Source: an uncultured Clostridia bacterium (GTDB taxonomy: Bacteria; Bacillota; Clostridia; Peptostreptococcales; Anaerovoracaceae). From it: a stretch of DNA of 64,000 nucleotides. Below the pieces are notes generated by a model, which was not told the DNA's origin, did not search any database, and was given only the letters and a program-made list of their open reading frames with translations. A program made the position numbers and the translations under genes. Position 1 is the first letter of the stretch. Every line of letters starts with the position of its first letter. Below are positions 33,705-43,104 of the stretch, one piece after another. The stretch covers positions 310,001 through 374,000 of the forward strand of contig CAKQXD010000001.1 in the NCBI GenBank assembly GCA_934281605.1. Direction: 5' to 3'.

Positions 33705-34590
33705 CGTGATCCTCCTTCTCCCCTTCCCTGCAGTCCAGATACTCGAGAAAACGCTGCGCAGCCAGCGACAGTTCTTTCTCGCTCTTCATAGCGACCCCGA
33801 TTGTCCGGTACGCTTCCACATCCAGAGGTTTTACCACCACATCATACGAAACCCGCTGCAAAATCAGCTTCGGTAAAATAGCGATGCCCAGCCCTTTCTC
33901 CACCATGGACAGGGCTGCATAGTCATCAAATGTAGTGTACTTAGGCTTCGGCGTCAATCCGTTTTTCAGATAGATCTCTGTGATTTCTGCCTTTGTTCCC
34001 TTTTCCAGCATGATAAAAGGATCGTCCTGCAAAGATTTCACCGGAAATTTCTCCGCGTGCGCCAGTGGGTGGTCCTTCGGAAGCACGACCATCTGCTGGT
34101 CTTTTTGCAGTTCTATGGTGTCAAAGGTTTTGTGGGTCGGCAGCCGCAGGAAGCCGAAATCCACGCGTCCGTCTGCGATCCACTGCTCTATTTCCTCGTA
34201 GTCTCCCATAAGCAGCTCGAATTCAATATTGGGATAATCCTGTTCGAAAACAGCTATGATATTTGGCAGCCAGTGGGTGGCCACGCTGGAAAATGTCCCG
34301 ATGCGGATGATCCCCGACTGGATGCCGTTCATATCATCCACTTTCATCTGCAGCTTGTCGAACTCCTGACAGAGATTCACCGCATATGGAAAAAGTTCCA
34401 TACCGGAGGACGTGAGTACGACCCCTTGCCGGCCTCTTTGCAGAAGAGAAACGCCGCACTCCTGCTCCAGGTCTGCGATCATCCGGCTGACCCCAGACTG
34501 GGAATAGCTCAGGATCTTGGCAGCCTCGGAAATGCTGCCAGATTCTACCGCTGCAACGAATGCCTTGTATTTTGAGATATTTTGTTCCAT
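33694..34590 (-). CDS. LysR family transcriptional regulator
   Basis: A 298-residue LysR protein: N-terminal winged helix (residues 1-60, SISEAAKILSYSQSGVSRMIADLE) and a periplasmic-binding-like effector domain starting at RIGTFSSVATHWLPNII. It is divergent from an EamA transporter with 121 bases between them, the usual LysR arrangement, so the transporter is the likely target. The effector is unknown. Its operon continues with two membrane proteins. Confidence 0.9.
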   Translation of the reverse strand: MEQNISKYKAFVAAVESGSISEAAKILSYSQSGVSRMIADLEQECGVSLLQRGRQGVVLTSSGMELFPYAVNLCQEFDKLQMKVDDMNGIQSGIIRIGTFSSVATHWLPNIIAVFEQDYPNIEFELLMGDYEEIEQWIADGRVDFGFLRLPTHKTFDTIELQKDQQMVVLPKDHPLAHAEKFPVKSLQDDPFIMLEKGTKAEITEIYLKNGLTPKPKYTTFDDYAALSMVEKGLGIAILPKLILQRVSYDVVVKPLDVEAYRTIGVAMKSEKELSLAAQRFLEYLDCREGEKEDHDEL

Positions 34591-34711
34591 TATCCATTCA
34601 CTTTCTTCATGTTATATATGATATAATTTCGTTTTTCTCATGTTTGATTCTATGATACGCTAGCTTTGTATGAGTTTTCAAGGAAAATAAGAAGAAATGA
34701 GGGAAAGCGAT

Positions 34712-35569
34712 ATGAATAAATCTACGCTCCGATATGTGGCGGCACTGCTGCTGTTTGGCAGCAACGGGATCGTCGCCAGCATGATCACCATGACCAGCCG
34801 GGAGATCGTCATGTTCCGAACGCTCATCGGAAGCATTTTTTTGATTATTTTATATCTGGTAAGCGGACAGAAATTTACGTTTCTAAAGCACCGAAGATCC
34901 TTTGTTTTCTTGATTTTATCAGGGTGCTCTATGGGCGTCAGCTGGCTCTTTCTATTCGAGGCATACCAGCGGATCGGCGTCAGCATCGCATCCCTTGGGT
35001 ACTACTGCGGACCCGTCATCGTCATGGCTCTGGCGCCCGTACTGTTTCATGAAAAACTGACCCGGCAGAAACTCATTTGCTTTTTCGCGGTATTTCTGGG
35101 CATTATCCTGGTCAACAGCAATGCATTTCACGAATCCGCCGACTGGATCGGGATCTTCTGTGCCCTTATGTCAGCGTTGATGTACGCATCCATGGTTTCC
35201 TGCAACAAAAAGGCCGAGGAGATCTCCGGCATGGAAAACGCCACCCTTCAGCTGACAATCGCATTTTTAGCAGTATTCATCTATGTGGTGTATCAGCAGG
35301 GTCTGCACTTTGATCTGCAAAGCTCTGACCTGCTGCCTCTCCTTATTCTTGGTTTTGTCAATACCGGTATCGGGTGCTTTCTCTACTTCTCCTCCATTGG
35401 AAAACTCAGAGTCCAGACGATCGCCATTCTGGGATATCTGGAGCCGCTTTCGGCGATCCTGTTCTCTGTGATTTTTCTTCAGGAATACATGCTCCCTCTG
35501 CAGATCGCAGGCGCCGTGCTGATTTTAAGCGGGGCTATGGGAGCGGAGATTGGCGGGCGGAGACGTTAG
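34712..35569 (+). CDS. EamA/DMT family transporter
   Basis: A 285-residue protein with ten hydrophobic segments as two EamA repeats; the second repeat shows GFVNTGIGCFLYFSSIGKL and YLEPLSAILFSVIFLQE. Members export amino acids or metabolites. The start at 34712 is preferred over 34697 because GAGGGA lies eight bases before it. It is divergent from and probably controlled by the LysR gene. Confidence 0.85.
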   Translation: MNKSTLRYVAALLLFGSNGIVASMITMTSREIVMFRTLIGSIFLIILYLVSGQKFTFLKHRRSFVFLILSGCSMGVSWLFLFEAYQRIGVSIASLGYYCGPVIVMALAPVLFHEKLTRQKLICFFAVFLGIILVNSNAFHESADWIGIFCALMSALMYASMVSCNKKAEEISGMENATLQLTIAFLAVFIYVVYQQGLHFDLQSSDLLPLLILGFVNTGIGCFLYFSSIGKLRVQTIAILGYLEPLSAILFSVIFLQEYMLPLQIAGAVLILSGAMGAEIGGRRR

Positions 35570-35593
35570 CCTTCGTTATATATTTATTGGAAT

Positions 35594-35650
35594 TACATTT
35601 TTTGCAACATAAAAATGTAAAACGTTACACTTTTTGCAACGTAAAAATGT
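35594..35650. repeat. Two direct copies of an imperfect palindrome
   Basis: The units at 35594-35619 and 35625-35650 both read [T]ACA[TC]TTTTTGCAAC[AG]TAAAAATGT. Each unit is itself an inverted repeat (ACATTTTT / AAAAATGT). They lie between the convergent EamA and Fic genes and may act as a terminator region or protein-binding site. Confidence 0.55.
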
Positions 35651-35683
35651 GGTTTTACTCCGATACCTCACAATTCCTATATC

Positions 35684-36766
35684 TTAAATTAAAACTTCCC
35701 ATTTGCCGTAGCGTTTACCGCCTTTGCGGCGGATATAGTTTTTATTTTGAAGTGATTTCATAATTCGCTTAATTGTTGCGATTGATTTTCCGGTAGCTTC
35801 AACAAGCTCTTGTTGTTTCACCGTTGGTTTCTTTACAACCAGTTCTAAAACCGCTAGTTCTTCTAAAGTACAGTCTAAAGTATCAAATTGATACTTTGAA
35901 ACTTTTGAGTTGATACTTTGAGAAGTAATTTCATCCACAAAATCAACGTGCATATATCGGTTTTTCAGTTCATGATTTGTGCCGAGCAGAAGATTTGCAA
36001 AAAATAATTCCAGAAATTTCGTGGTGGAATGAATATCCTTTTGCAAATCGTTATAGTTTGCTCGGACCAGTGCATTACGGAAATACCAGGAATTTTCACG
36101 GAACGCATCGTTATTGACATGGAACCCAAAAGTCTTCATATACTTTATCATAAACACAGCGGTTGCTCTTGTATTACCTTCGCCGAAGGGATGAATCTGC
36201 CAAATATCCGATGCGAACTTTGCAAGGTGTTTTACTGCTGCTTCAACCGAAAGGCCTTCGTAAGAGAACTGCTTTTCGGTGGTGAAATCATAATCCAATG
36301 TTTCTTTTATGCTGTTGAAATCAGCGTAGATAACCGACTCGCCGTTCAGTATCCATTCTTTTTTAGAAATGTTATACTCGCGTATTTGCCCAGCGTGGTC
36401 GAAGACACCTTCAAACAGTCTGCGATGGATGGTAATCCACTCGACAGGAGAGAACTGGAAAGTCTTTTCGCCTAATAGTTTTGCGATTCTTGCCGAAACA
36501 ATATCCGCCTCTTTAGTTTCGTTTTCCACTTCAGTTCGGACAGAACGCTGCTCATAATAGCTATAAATCCGTTTCTGTGCTTCATCTATGGTGATTTTAC
36601 CTTCAATGTGATCCTTTGCAGTATCCAGCAAATATTGGGACGTATTAAGTCCGTCAACTGCCTGCAAGCCGATAGCTGTTTGCCAAGCTTCGCTTTTTTC
36701 GGTTCGTCCAGGTTCGCCCTGCTTTATATATTCTTCAAGTTCAAATTGCCAATTCTTATCCGGCAT
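35684..36766 (-). CDS. Fic family protein
   Basis: A 360-residue Fic protein. The catalytic motif HPFGEGNTR (192-200) fits HPFx[DE]GNxR, the AMPylating type that transfers AMP to a target hydroxyl. Residues 36-66 (LNTSQYLLDTAKDHIEG...DEAQ) resemble the antitoxin-type helix that precedes many Fic domains, but the strict [ST]xxxE[GN] inhibitory motif is not exact. A C-terminal winged helix (about 300-355) follows, ending in RRKGGKRYGKW. Codon use is host-like. The target is unknown. Confidence 0.85.
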   Translation of the reverse strand: MPDKNWQFELEEYIKQGEPGRTEKSEAWQTAIGLQAVDGLNTSQYLLDTAKDHIEGKITIDEAQKRIYSYYEQRSVRTEVENETKEADIVSARIAKLLGEKTFQFSPVEWITIHRRLFEGVFDHAGQIREYNISKKEWILNGESVIYADFNSIKETLDYDFTTEKQFSYEGLSVEAAVKHLAKFASDIWQIHPFGEGNTRATAVFMIKYMKTFGFHVNNDAFRENSWYFRNALVRANYNDLQKDIHSTTKFLELFFANLLLGTNHELKNRYMHVDFVDEITSQSINSKVSKYQFDTLDCTLEELAVLELVVKKPTVKQQELVEATGKSIATIKRIMKSLQNKNYIRRKGGKRYGKWEVLI

Positions 36767-37121
36767 ATTTGCACCTCATTTCCTGCGTTGATTTTACATT
36801 TTAACAGTCTTAGTATATCACATTTGGGGGAAGATTTTAAGGCGTAAGAGGGAGAGTCAGGGATTTATACAGATTGCTTCGCAATCTGCCGTTCTTCGAC
36901 TCCTCATCCGCTTCGTCTCGAACACTTCGCTATAAGACCGTCCGCTGGACTGTCTTACTTAACGCTCAGGCCCTTTCGGAGAGCACCTAGCCCAGTGAGC
37001 TGTGCGAACCGCTGGCAGGTGCCTTACAGAAATCCCCCAGCTTTAGCTGGTTTGGATTTTTCAGTTGTGAGAATCCCCACATTAAAAATAAAATAGTACC
37101 CTGTTGGGTACTATTTTATTT
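36767..37121. other. Structured intergenic region with duplicate of the tRNA-Ser 3' end
   Basis: GGAGAGTCAGGGATT at 36851-36865 repeats the tRNA-Ser 3' part at 37126-37140. Between the copies are several stable stems, for example AGATTGC/GCAATCT near 36870 and CCAGC/GCTGG near 37040, and no open frame. It may be the remnant of a tRNA-targeting element or a structured RNA. A terminator for the tRNA lies at 37086-37120. Confidence 0.45.
37086..37120 (-). terminator. Terminator after tRNA-Ser
   Basis: AAAATAGTACC and GGTACTATTTT form an 11-bp stem with a six-base loop, flanked by A and T runs, just past the tRNA 3' end on the minus strand. Confidence 0.8.
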
Positions 37122-37209
37122 TGGCGGAGAGTCAGGGATTCGAACCCTGGGTCCGGTTAAGGACACAGCATTTCGAGTGCTGCACGATCGACCACTCTGA
37201 CAACTCTCC
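37122..37209 (-). tRNA. tRNA-Ser (anticodon CGA)
   Basis: The minus strand reads GGAGAGT at the 5' end, pairing with ACTCTCC before discriminator G and an encoded CCA. The D-arm has GTGGTCGATCGT, the anticodon stem is CAGCA/TGCTG around loop CTCGAAA (anticodon CGA, reading UCG), there is a long type-II variable arm (TGTCC...GGACC), and the T-loop is GGTTCGAATCC. All class II tRNA-Ser features are present. Confidence 0.95.
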
Positions 37210-37369
37210 AAAGTGTTTTGAATTTGTTTTGGCTGTTGTTTGACCAGCGAACACTAATTAGTATACATGAAATCAAGACTGGTTGCAACTGTTTTGTTGC
37301 AGATGCTGTCAGGTTTCCCACTCCGGGAAGTCGTCTCTTCTGGACTCTCAATATGGCTTATTGGATAAG

Positions 37370-37510
37370 GATGAAAATCTACCAGTTTTTAGGATGTTTT
37401 TCATCCAAATAGCCCATTACCTCAAATTTATAGATGAATGCACTCTGTCAAACGTCTCAAAATAGGCTGTTTCATCCATAAATCCAATCTCAACGCATTT
37501 AAGGATGAAA
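37370..37510. repeat. Intergenic spaced-word element, copy B (GATGAAA family)
   Basis: The words start at 37370 (F), 37399 (R), 37433 (F), 37470 (R) and 37504 (F): steps 29, 34, 37 and 34, identical to copy A at 31280. The flanking sequence is also partly conserved (for example TACCAG and TTTAGG after the first word). The rest of the gap 37210-37563 shows no gene. Confidence 0.75.
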
Positions 37511-37563
37511 CCGACGTGTTCACCCGCTCGTTTACCACCAAGCAGCCATCAAGCCACCCACTG

Positions 37564-38538
37564 CTACAGTCCTTCCGGCACTGCAAACCGGAAGCCGTCC
37601 GGCACGATAGAAAATTCCACGGTCTTCTGAGTGGTGATTTCGCCGTCGGTGCAAAGCCGCAGGCTTTCTCCATTGGCGGTGATTTTCAGGGAAGTTTCCT
37701 TGCTGTACTGAATGATCTTCTGCGCCTGGATCTTGTGTCTCTGCATATGAGTACCTTTGGCATAGCTTGGAAACAGGGTAATAAAGCTGGTGCGGGAAAT
37801 GTTCTTGACCACGCTGACGTCCATCAGCCCATCGTCCAGTTCACAGTATGGCACGCCTTTGACACCGCCGCCACAATAACAGCCGTTGGCGATGGCGATC
37901 AGCAGGATCTTCCCGTCCAGCACACGTCCATCCGCGTATTCGATCCGCAGATCCGCACCCTTCTTGCGGATAAGGATCAGAAATACAGAAATCAGATAAG
38001 CCAGTGATCCGCCCACCAGCGGCCAGCGCTTAACTCTGGAAGTCAGGTCCACCACATTGCAGTCAAATCCGATGTTGAACATGTTGGCACAGTAACCTTC
38101 CGTAATATTTTTATTGTAAACCGCACGGAATCCAATCAGGTCACTGCTGACCGACCGTCCGCGCATCTGCCGCCGGATATCCTTGAAATCAGCGGCTTTG
38201 CCGTAGTTTCTTATGTAATCATTGCCGGTTCCCATGGGGATAGCACCGATCTCCACGCCTTTGTATCCGAAGCATCCATTGACCAGCTCATTTATCGTCC
38301 CGTCGCCGCCGCAGCCGTAGATACGCAGCCTTGCTGACCCGACCTCACCCTCGCCGGGGTCTTTGCAGTATCTTTCGCAGAGCGCCCTGGCGTATGCACC
38401 GCCGTCACCCTGTCCTTTGGTGAAATATATTTCGTAATCGGCGCCAAGCTCTTGTGCCGCCTCCTGAATTTCCGCGATGAGGCGTTTACGATTTCTGACC
38501 TTGCCCGATTCAGGGTTCATAATAAAAACGTGCTTCAT
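37564..38538 (-). CDS. Diacylglycerol/lipid kinase family protein
   Basis: A 324-residue DAGK-catalytic-domain protein of the YegS/DgkB type. It starts with HVFIMNPESGKVR, has the nucleotide loop CGGDGTINELVNG, GAIPMGTGNDYIR, and the C-terminal GESLRLCTDGE element. It phosphorylates a lipid alcohol such as diacylglycerol or undecaprenol-type substrates. Length and motifs are complete. Confidence 0.88.
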   Translation of the reverse strand: MKHVFIMNPESGKVRNRKRLIAEIQEAAQELGADYEIYFTKGQGDGGAYARALCERYCKDPGEGEVGSARLRIYGCGGDGTINELVNGCFGYKGVEIGAIPMGTGNDYIRNYGKAADFKDIRRQMRGRSVSSDLIGFRAVYNKNITEGYCANMFNIGFDCNVVDLTSRVKRWPLVGGSLAYLISVFLILIRKKGADLRIEYADGRVLDGKILLIAIANGCYCGGGVKGVPYCELDDGLMDVSVVKNISRTSFITLFPSYAKGTHMQRHKIQAQKIIQYSKETSLKITANGESLRLCTDGEITTQKTVEFSIVPDGFRFAVPEGL

Positions 38539-38636
38539 AATTCCTCCAAAATAGTTACCCTTTTAAAAATACCACATTCAGGGTATAATATGCTACAGAA
38601 ATCAATAAAATTTCAGATATATTTAGGAGGTTATTT

Positions 38637-39746
38637 ATGGATCCAAGAATCATCAAACTGGCCGACCTGCTGGTCAATTATTCCTGCAACGTGCAGGCTG
38701 GCGATAAAGTGCTCATCGATTACGAGGGCGACTGCTGCAAAAACCTGGTCCGGCAGCTTGTCAAGAAGGTTTACGCTAAGGGAGGGCTACCTTATGTGGA
38801 TATCCGCGACAGCGCCGTTACCCGCGAGATCCTGCTGGACTGCACCGAGGAGCAGATCGAGTTTATGAACGAATGCAGTCTGCAGAAGATGAAGGGTATG
38901 CAGGCTTACATCGCGATTCGAGCAGGCGGCAATACGGCTGAGCTTTCCGACGTGCCGTCCGACAAGCTGAACATGTACTACCGGCTCACCAGCCCGACGC
39001 TTGACTACCGGGTCAACGAGACAAAATGGGTCATTCTCCGCTACCCGAACAACTCTATGGCACAGCTGGCCAACACCAGCCTGGAAGCCTTTGAGGACTT
39101 CTATTTCGACGTCTGCACACTGGATTACGGCAAGATGGACCGCGCTATGGACGCTCTCGTAGATCTGATGAATCGCACGAATAAAGTCCAGATCAAAGGC
39201 CCCGGCACAGACCTGACCTTCTCCATCAAGGACATTCCGGCCATCAAATGCGCCGGCGAATGCAACATCCCGGACGGCGAAGTCTACACCGCTCCGGTCA
39301 AGGATTCCATGAACGGCATCGTGTCCTACAACACGCCGTCTGAGGAACAGGGCTTTACCTATGAAAATATCGTCTTCGAGATCGAAAACGGCAAAATCGT
39401 CAAGGCCACGTCCAACGACAACGACCGGATCAACCAGCTTCTGGACACCGACGAAGGCGCTCGCTACTTCGGCGAATTTGCCCTGGGCGTCAACCCGTAC
39501 ATCCTGGAGCCGATGAAGGACACCCTCTTCGATGAAAAGATCTGCGGCAGCTTCCACCTGACCCCGGGAGCCTCCTACGAAGACGCGCCGAACGGCAACA
39601 AATCGGCAGTCCACTGGGATCTGGTCATGATCCAGCGGCCGGAATACGGCGGCGGCGAAATCTACTTCGACGACGTGCTGATCCGCAAAGACGGCATCTT
39701 CACCCTGCCGGAACTGGCCTGCCTCAACCCTGAAAATCTCAAATAA
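38637..39746 (+). CDS. M29 family aminopeptidase
   Basis: A 369-residue metallo-aminopeptidase of the M29 (AmpS/PepS/thermophilic aminopeptidase) family. It has GPGTDLTFS, NIPDGEVYTAPV with a catalytic Glu, GEFALGVNP with a metal-binding Glu, and SAVHWDLVM with the metal His and Asp. It releases N-terminal residues from peptides in the cytoplasm. AGGAGG precedes the ATG; a terminator follows. Confidence 0.92.
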   Translation: MDPRIIKLADLLVNYSCNVQAGDKVLIDYEGDCCKNLVRQLVKKVYAKGGLPYVDIRDSAVTREILLDCTEEQIEFMNECSLQKMKGMQAYIAIRAGGNTAELSDVPSDKLNMYYRLTSPTLDYRVNETKWVILRYPNNSMAQLANTSLEAFEDFYFDVCTLDYGKMDRAMDALVDLMNRTNKVQIKGPGTDLTFSIKDIPAIKCAGECNIPDGEVYTAPVKDSMNGIVSYNTPSEEQGFTYENIVFEIENGKIVKATSNDNDRINQLLDTDEGARYFGEFALGVNPYILEPMKDTLFDEKICGSFHLTPGASYEDAPNGNKSAVHWDLVMIQRPEYGGGEIYFDDVLIRKDGIFTLPELACLNPENLK

Positions 39747-39757
39747 ACTCATCAAAA

Positions 39758-39792
39758 AAGGACACGGCTTCTGGCTGTGTCCTCTCTTTTTT
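39758..39792 (+). terminator. Intrinsic terminator after the M29 peptidase
   Basis: AAAGGACACGGC and a GCTGTGTCCT arm form a stem around CTTCTG, followed by T-rich sequence. A CTGCAAAG octamer follows at 39793. Confidence 0.7.
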
Positions 39793-39826
39793 CTGCAAAG
39801 TGCAGTCCGTATATTTTAGGGCTTGT

Positions 39827-40855
39827 CTACCACTGGTCGTCGTCCGGCCAGCGATCTTCCTGATCTTCCCAGGCTGTCAGCTCTTTATCGAAGTCCTCCT
39901 TGCGGAACATTCTCGTGTTGCGGCTGACGGTCGGCTGCTCCGGTGCTGCCGCCGGGTTAGGATCCCACTCATCCGCATAGTCCGGTTCCACATACTGGTT
40001 CTGCTGCATCTCATCCAGACCGCCGTTCAAACGATCATCGATCAGACCTTCGCTGCGCTCCGGCTGGAACATCATCGTATCGGCGCTGGCCTCACGACGC
40101 TGCTCAGCAGCCTTTGTAGAAGAAGAATCATGGCTGATTCCATTAGTCGTTCCCGGACCTGTCGATCCGTTCGAACCTTTCGGCCCTTTCGGGCCTTTAC
40201 CCTTGCCGCCCTTCTTTTTCAGCAGGATCGTAATGATCACAGCAATGATCACGGCCAGAACTGCCGCCGAAATGATGAGAAGCAGGAATCCGCCTGTCAT
40301 CTCACCCTCATCGCCTTTTTCATCGACGCCTTCTTCCGTCGGAAGCTCGACGGTTTCCTCCGTCTGGGTCTCCGTTTCTGTAATCACTTCATTGGAATCC
40401 GCACTGCCGATGACTTTCACCGTCTTGGACGCCGACGGATTATCCAGAGCATTATCATTCACATCATACATTTCCGATGTGCTTACCTTCAGCGTAGTGC
40501 TGCCGTCTCCCACGGCCTGGAATTTGATCTGAAAGGAAATCGATTTGCTTCCGTTCTCCCGCAGCTGGATGTACCCTGTATTCCCGCTGCTGCTGCCGCC
40601 GGACAGGTAATTGAGTTTACTGGTATCGTAGGTCATGCTTCCGTTGACGCTGCCGATCTGGCTTCCGCTGTAAGTGACCGTTACCGTAAAGGTCTCGCCG
40701 CCTTTGACCTGATCTCCGCCTGAAATGGAGACGGTGGATGCTGCAAAGACGCTGGGCGTCAGAAGCGGCACTACAAAGGCTGCCACCACGAGAAACACGA
40801 TGATCCTCCTCAGAAGTCTGTCACAGAACTGATCCTTTTTTTCACTGTAAGTCAT
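39827..40855 (-). CDS. Cohesin-type-domain membrane protein
   Basis: A 342-residue surface protein: signal peptide (to about residue 38, SVFAAS), a cohesin-like beta sandwich (40-150; VSISGGDQVKGGETFTVTVTY...GSMTYDTSKLNYLSG), an acidic Thr/Glu stalk, one membrane segment (about 192-213) and a cytoplasmic Lys/Gly then Asp/Glu/Gln-rich tail. Cohesin-like domains bind dockerins, but no dockerin is in the window, so a structural or sensing role is equally likely. The gene lies 49 bases after the SH3b-glucosaminidase gene and is probably co-transcribed. Confidence 0.7.
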   Translation of the reverse strand: MTYSEKKDQFCDRLLRRIIVFLVVAAFVVPLLTPSVFAASTVSISGGDQVKGGETFTVTVTYSGSQIGSVNGSMTYDTSKLNYLSGGSSSGNTGYIQLRENGSKSISFQIKFQAVGDGSTTLKVSTSEMYDVNDNALDNPSASKTVKVIGSADSNEVITETETQTEETVELPTEEGVDEKGDEGEMTGGFLLLIISAAVLAVIIAVIITILLKKKGGKGKGPKGPKGSNGSTGPGTTNGISHDSSSTKAAEQRREASADTMMFQPERSEGLIDDRLNGGLDEMQQNQYVEPDYADEWDPNPAAAPEQPTVSRNTRMFRKEDFDKELTAWEDQEDRWPDDDQW

Positions 40856-40904
40856 AAAATCCCCTCTTTCTGCTGTCTTCTATCCTATGCGCCTGCACGC
40901 CGCC

Positions 40905-42929
40905 TTATGGCAGCGGACAAGCGGAAGCAGGCATTGAAGTGTATACCGGAATTTCAAAGGTGATGGAATAAGAAGAGCTGCTGCCTACAGATTTGCGAAG
41001 CAGACTTCCTTCACTTGCTGCACCCTGTACGTTGGTCATGTACTGATGGGTTGCCAGCTTTGACGTACCGTTGTTGACATTGAACTTCTTCAGATAATAG
41101 TTGTCCTGTTTCTTGGAAACATATCCACTGTAATAGAAATCAGCGCCGCCCTTGATAGAATTGTACACGCTGTTCCATCCATGGTTCTTGGCGTAAATCA
41201 GTCCATTGACGATCTTATTATGAGAAGAAGTTGCATAAGCACCATAGTTGAAAAAGTTGTAATAACCTTTATAGCCGCTGTATGTACCAGAAATCAGAGG
41301 ACTTGTCCCGTTCACCCCCTGCTCCTGCACGATCATGGCTGCCAGAACGTTCGGATTGACGCCGGAGGACTTTCCTACTGCATTGATCAGCGAAGCGTAA
41401 TTGCTGTAGTTGCCGCCCGGTTTTCTCGTTTCCATAAAAGTTCCTTTCACGACTGCCGCTACCGTATTAGCGTTCTGATGGCTGCTGTCATAACGGTGAA
41501 TCATAAACTGATAGATTCCGTTGTCATTGAGGAAGTTTCTCGGATCCATGTAGTAAGCTACTACTGTTTTGCTTGCAGGATACCATCCACCATCAAATTT
41601 TGCCCATGTTTTAGTCGAGGAATTGTATGCTCCTGGTTCAGTAGAACGATATCTAACTGGTGCAGACGGACTGACCAGATTAGTTCCCGGACTCTTCGTT
41701 TCTGCATTGAGAGCCTGTGTCCAGCTTGCGCTGACCTTTACCGCTTTAAACGTCCATGTCGGATGTGCCGCATGCAAAGCCCGCAGGCCAGGCTTATAGG
41801 ATTCCGGGAATCCCTGTGACGTCATATACGATTCAAACGCACTGTCCGATTTGACCGTCGTCAGCTTCACATAATCAGAACAGATATAGCCTGTCTTGTT
41901 GGAACTGAACGCGTATTTGTACCATGCTTTTCCATTCTTATCGTTAGCAGATCCTGTCACTGTAACGGAAGCGCCTTTTGGCAGCGTGCCCAGTTTGCTG
42001 TATTCCGAACCGGCTCCGCTTCTTACATTCAGAGAGCTGCTGGAGGTCGTTACCGTTCCCAGCTGGAACGTAACATCACCTGTGGACGGTGTATCCGGAG
42101 TTGTGTCAGGATTCGTCGTCGTTCCATCGGTTGCCTTGACATACTGTGCGGATACATATCCGGTTTTACCGTTGAAATTCAGCTGATACCAGATACCGCC
42201 CTTGCTGTCGGTAGCCTGGCCCGTAATATCAAAGGTCTTGCCCTTCGCCAGCGTACCCAGCTTGCTGTAAGTAGAGCCTGCACCGCTGCGAACCGTCAGC
42301 GGATCCTTGGCCGTATTAACCGTTCCTTTCATATTAGTAACCGGTTTGACGGTCGATCCGCCACCGTTACTTGTCGAACTTGTTTTAACGTATACAGAAG
42401 AAACATAGCCGGTCTTGCCGTTATACGTCAGGCGGTACCAGGTGACGCCGCTGCTATCCGCCGCCTTGCCGGTGATGTCAAATGTCTTGCCTTTCGCCAG
42501 AGATCCCAGCTTGGAATAGGAAGCACCCGCTCCGCTGCGGACCGTCAGTGATCCGCTTTGGGTATTCACCTTGCCCTTCGTATTTGTTACGGCAGTTACC
42601 GTAGGTTGTTTTATGTAAACGTACTTTGAGGATACATAACCCGTTTTCGAGCTGTAGTTCAGGCGGTACCAGGTGACGCCTGACTTGTCTTTTCCCGTTC
42701 CTGTCACCGTAAAAGTCTTGCCTTTTTTCAGCGTGCCGATCTTCGAGTAACTGGTACCCGGGCCAGACCGCACATACAGTGAAGTTGCAGTGACCTGACC
42801 GGTTTCACCGGTTGCATAAACATAACCGTCACGCTGGATCGAAAGCACCATAAATACGGTGGAAAACAGCACGATGGCAAGTAGAACCGTGAGACTTCTT
42901 GATAGCTGTAGATTTTTTGTGGTTGACAT
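40905..42929 (-). CDS. Secreted SH3b-repeat glucosaminidase (autolysin)
   Basis: A 674-residue cell-wall hydrolase: signal/anchor segment (10-35), four bacterial SH3 repeats (each with LxVRSGxGxxYSKxGxLxKG and a WY...TGYVSS end) to about residue 355, then a GH73/LytB-like glucosaminidase domain (WAKFDGGWYPASKTVVAYYMDPRNF, AMIVQEQGVNGTSPLISG, YYNFFNYGAYA). It probably cleaves N-acetylglucosaminyl bonds in peptidoglycan, with the SH3b repeats binding the wall. It is upstream of the cohesin-like gene. Confidence 0.88.
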   Translation of the reverse strand: MSTTKNLQLSRSLTVLLAIVLFSTVFMVLSIQRDGYVYATGETGQVTATSLYVRSGPGTSYSKIGTLKKGKTFTVTGTGKDKSGVTWYRLNYSSKTGYVSSKYVYIKQPTVTAVTNTKGKVNTQSGSLTVRSGAGASYSKLGSLAKGKTFDITGKAADSSGVTWYRLTYNGKTGYVSSVYVKTSSTSNGGGSTVKPVTNMKGTVNTAKDPLTVRSGAGSTYSKLGTLAKGKTFDITGQATDSKGGIWYQLNFNGKTGYVSAQYVKATDGTTTNPDTTPDTPSTGDVTFQLGTVTTSSSSLNVRSGAGSEYSKLGTLPKGASVTVTGSANDKNGKAWYKYAFSSNKTGYICSDYVKLTTVKSDSAFESYMTSQGFPESYKPGLRALHAAHPTWTFKAVKVSASWTQALNAETKSPGTNLVSPSAPVRYRSTEPGAYNSSTKTWAKFDGGWYPASKTVVAYYMDPRNFLNDNGIYQFMIHRYDSSHQNANTVAAVVKGTFMETRKPGGNYSNYASLINAVGKSSGVNPNVLAAMIVQEQGVNGTSPLISGTYSGYKGYYNFFNYGAYATSSHNKIVNGLIYAKNHGWNSVYNSIKGGADFYYSGYVSKKQDNYYLKKFNVNNGTSKLATHQYMTNVQGAASEGSLLRKSVGSSSSYSITFEIPVYTSMPASACPLP

Positions 42930-43046
42930 AATTTTCTCCTTGTATACCCTGTTTTTCTATAAAAATAAATGCGAATTTTGACTGAAAAATATAAGTAATT
43001 ATACCTCATAAACGTTGAAATGTCAAGGTTTTCGGCTATTTAGTGT

Positions 43047-43075
43047 AAAATAAAATCAGCATAAAACTATGCTGA
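43047..43075. terminator. Intrinsic terminator, probably bidirectional
   Basis: AAAATCAGCATA pairs with TATGCTGATTTT around a four-base loop. It lies between the DUF3343 gene and the autolysin gene and would end the carboxypeptidase–DUF3343 transcript. Confidence 0.85.
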
Positions 43076-43104
43076 TTTTACGAAAAAAACAAAAATTATC
43101 CACA

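Noticed and set aside
40741..40748. Octamer as a recombination (Chi-like) or KOPS-like polar motif
   Set aside because: The two orientations are almost equally frequent across the window, so no strand polarity is seen.
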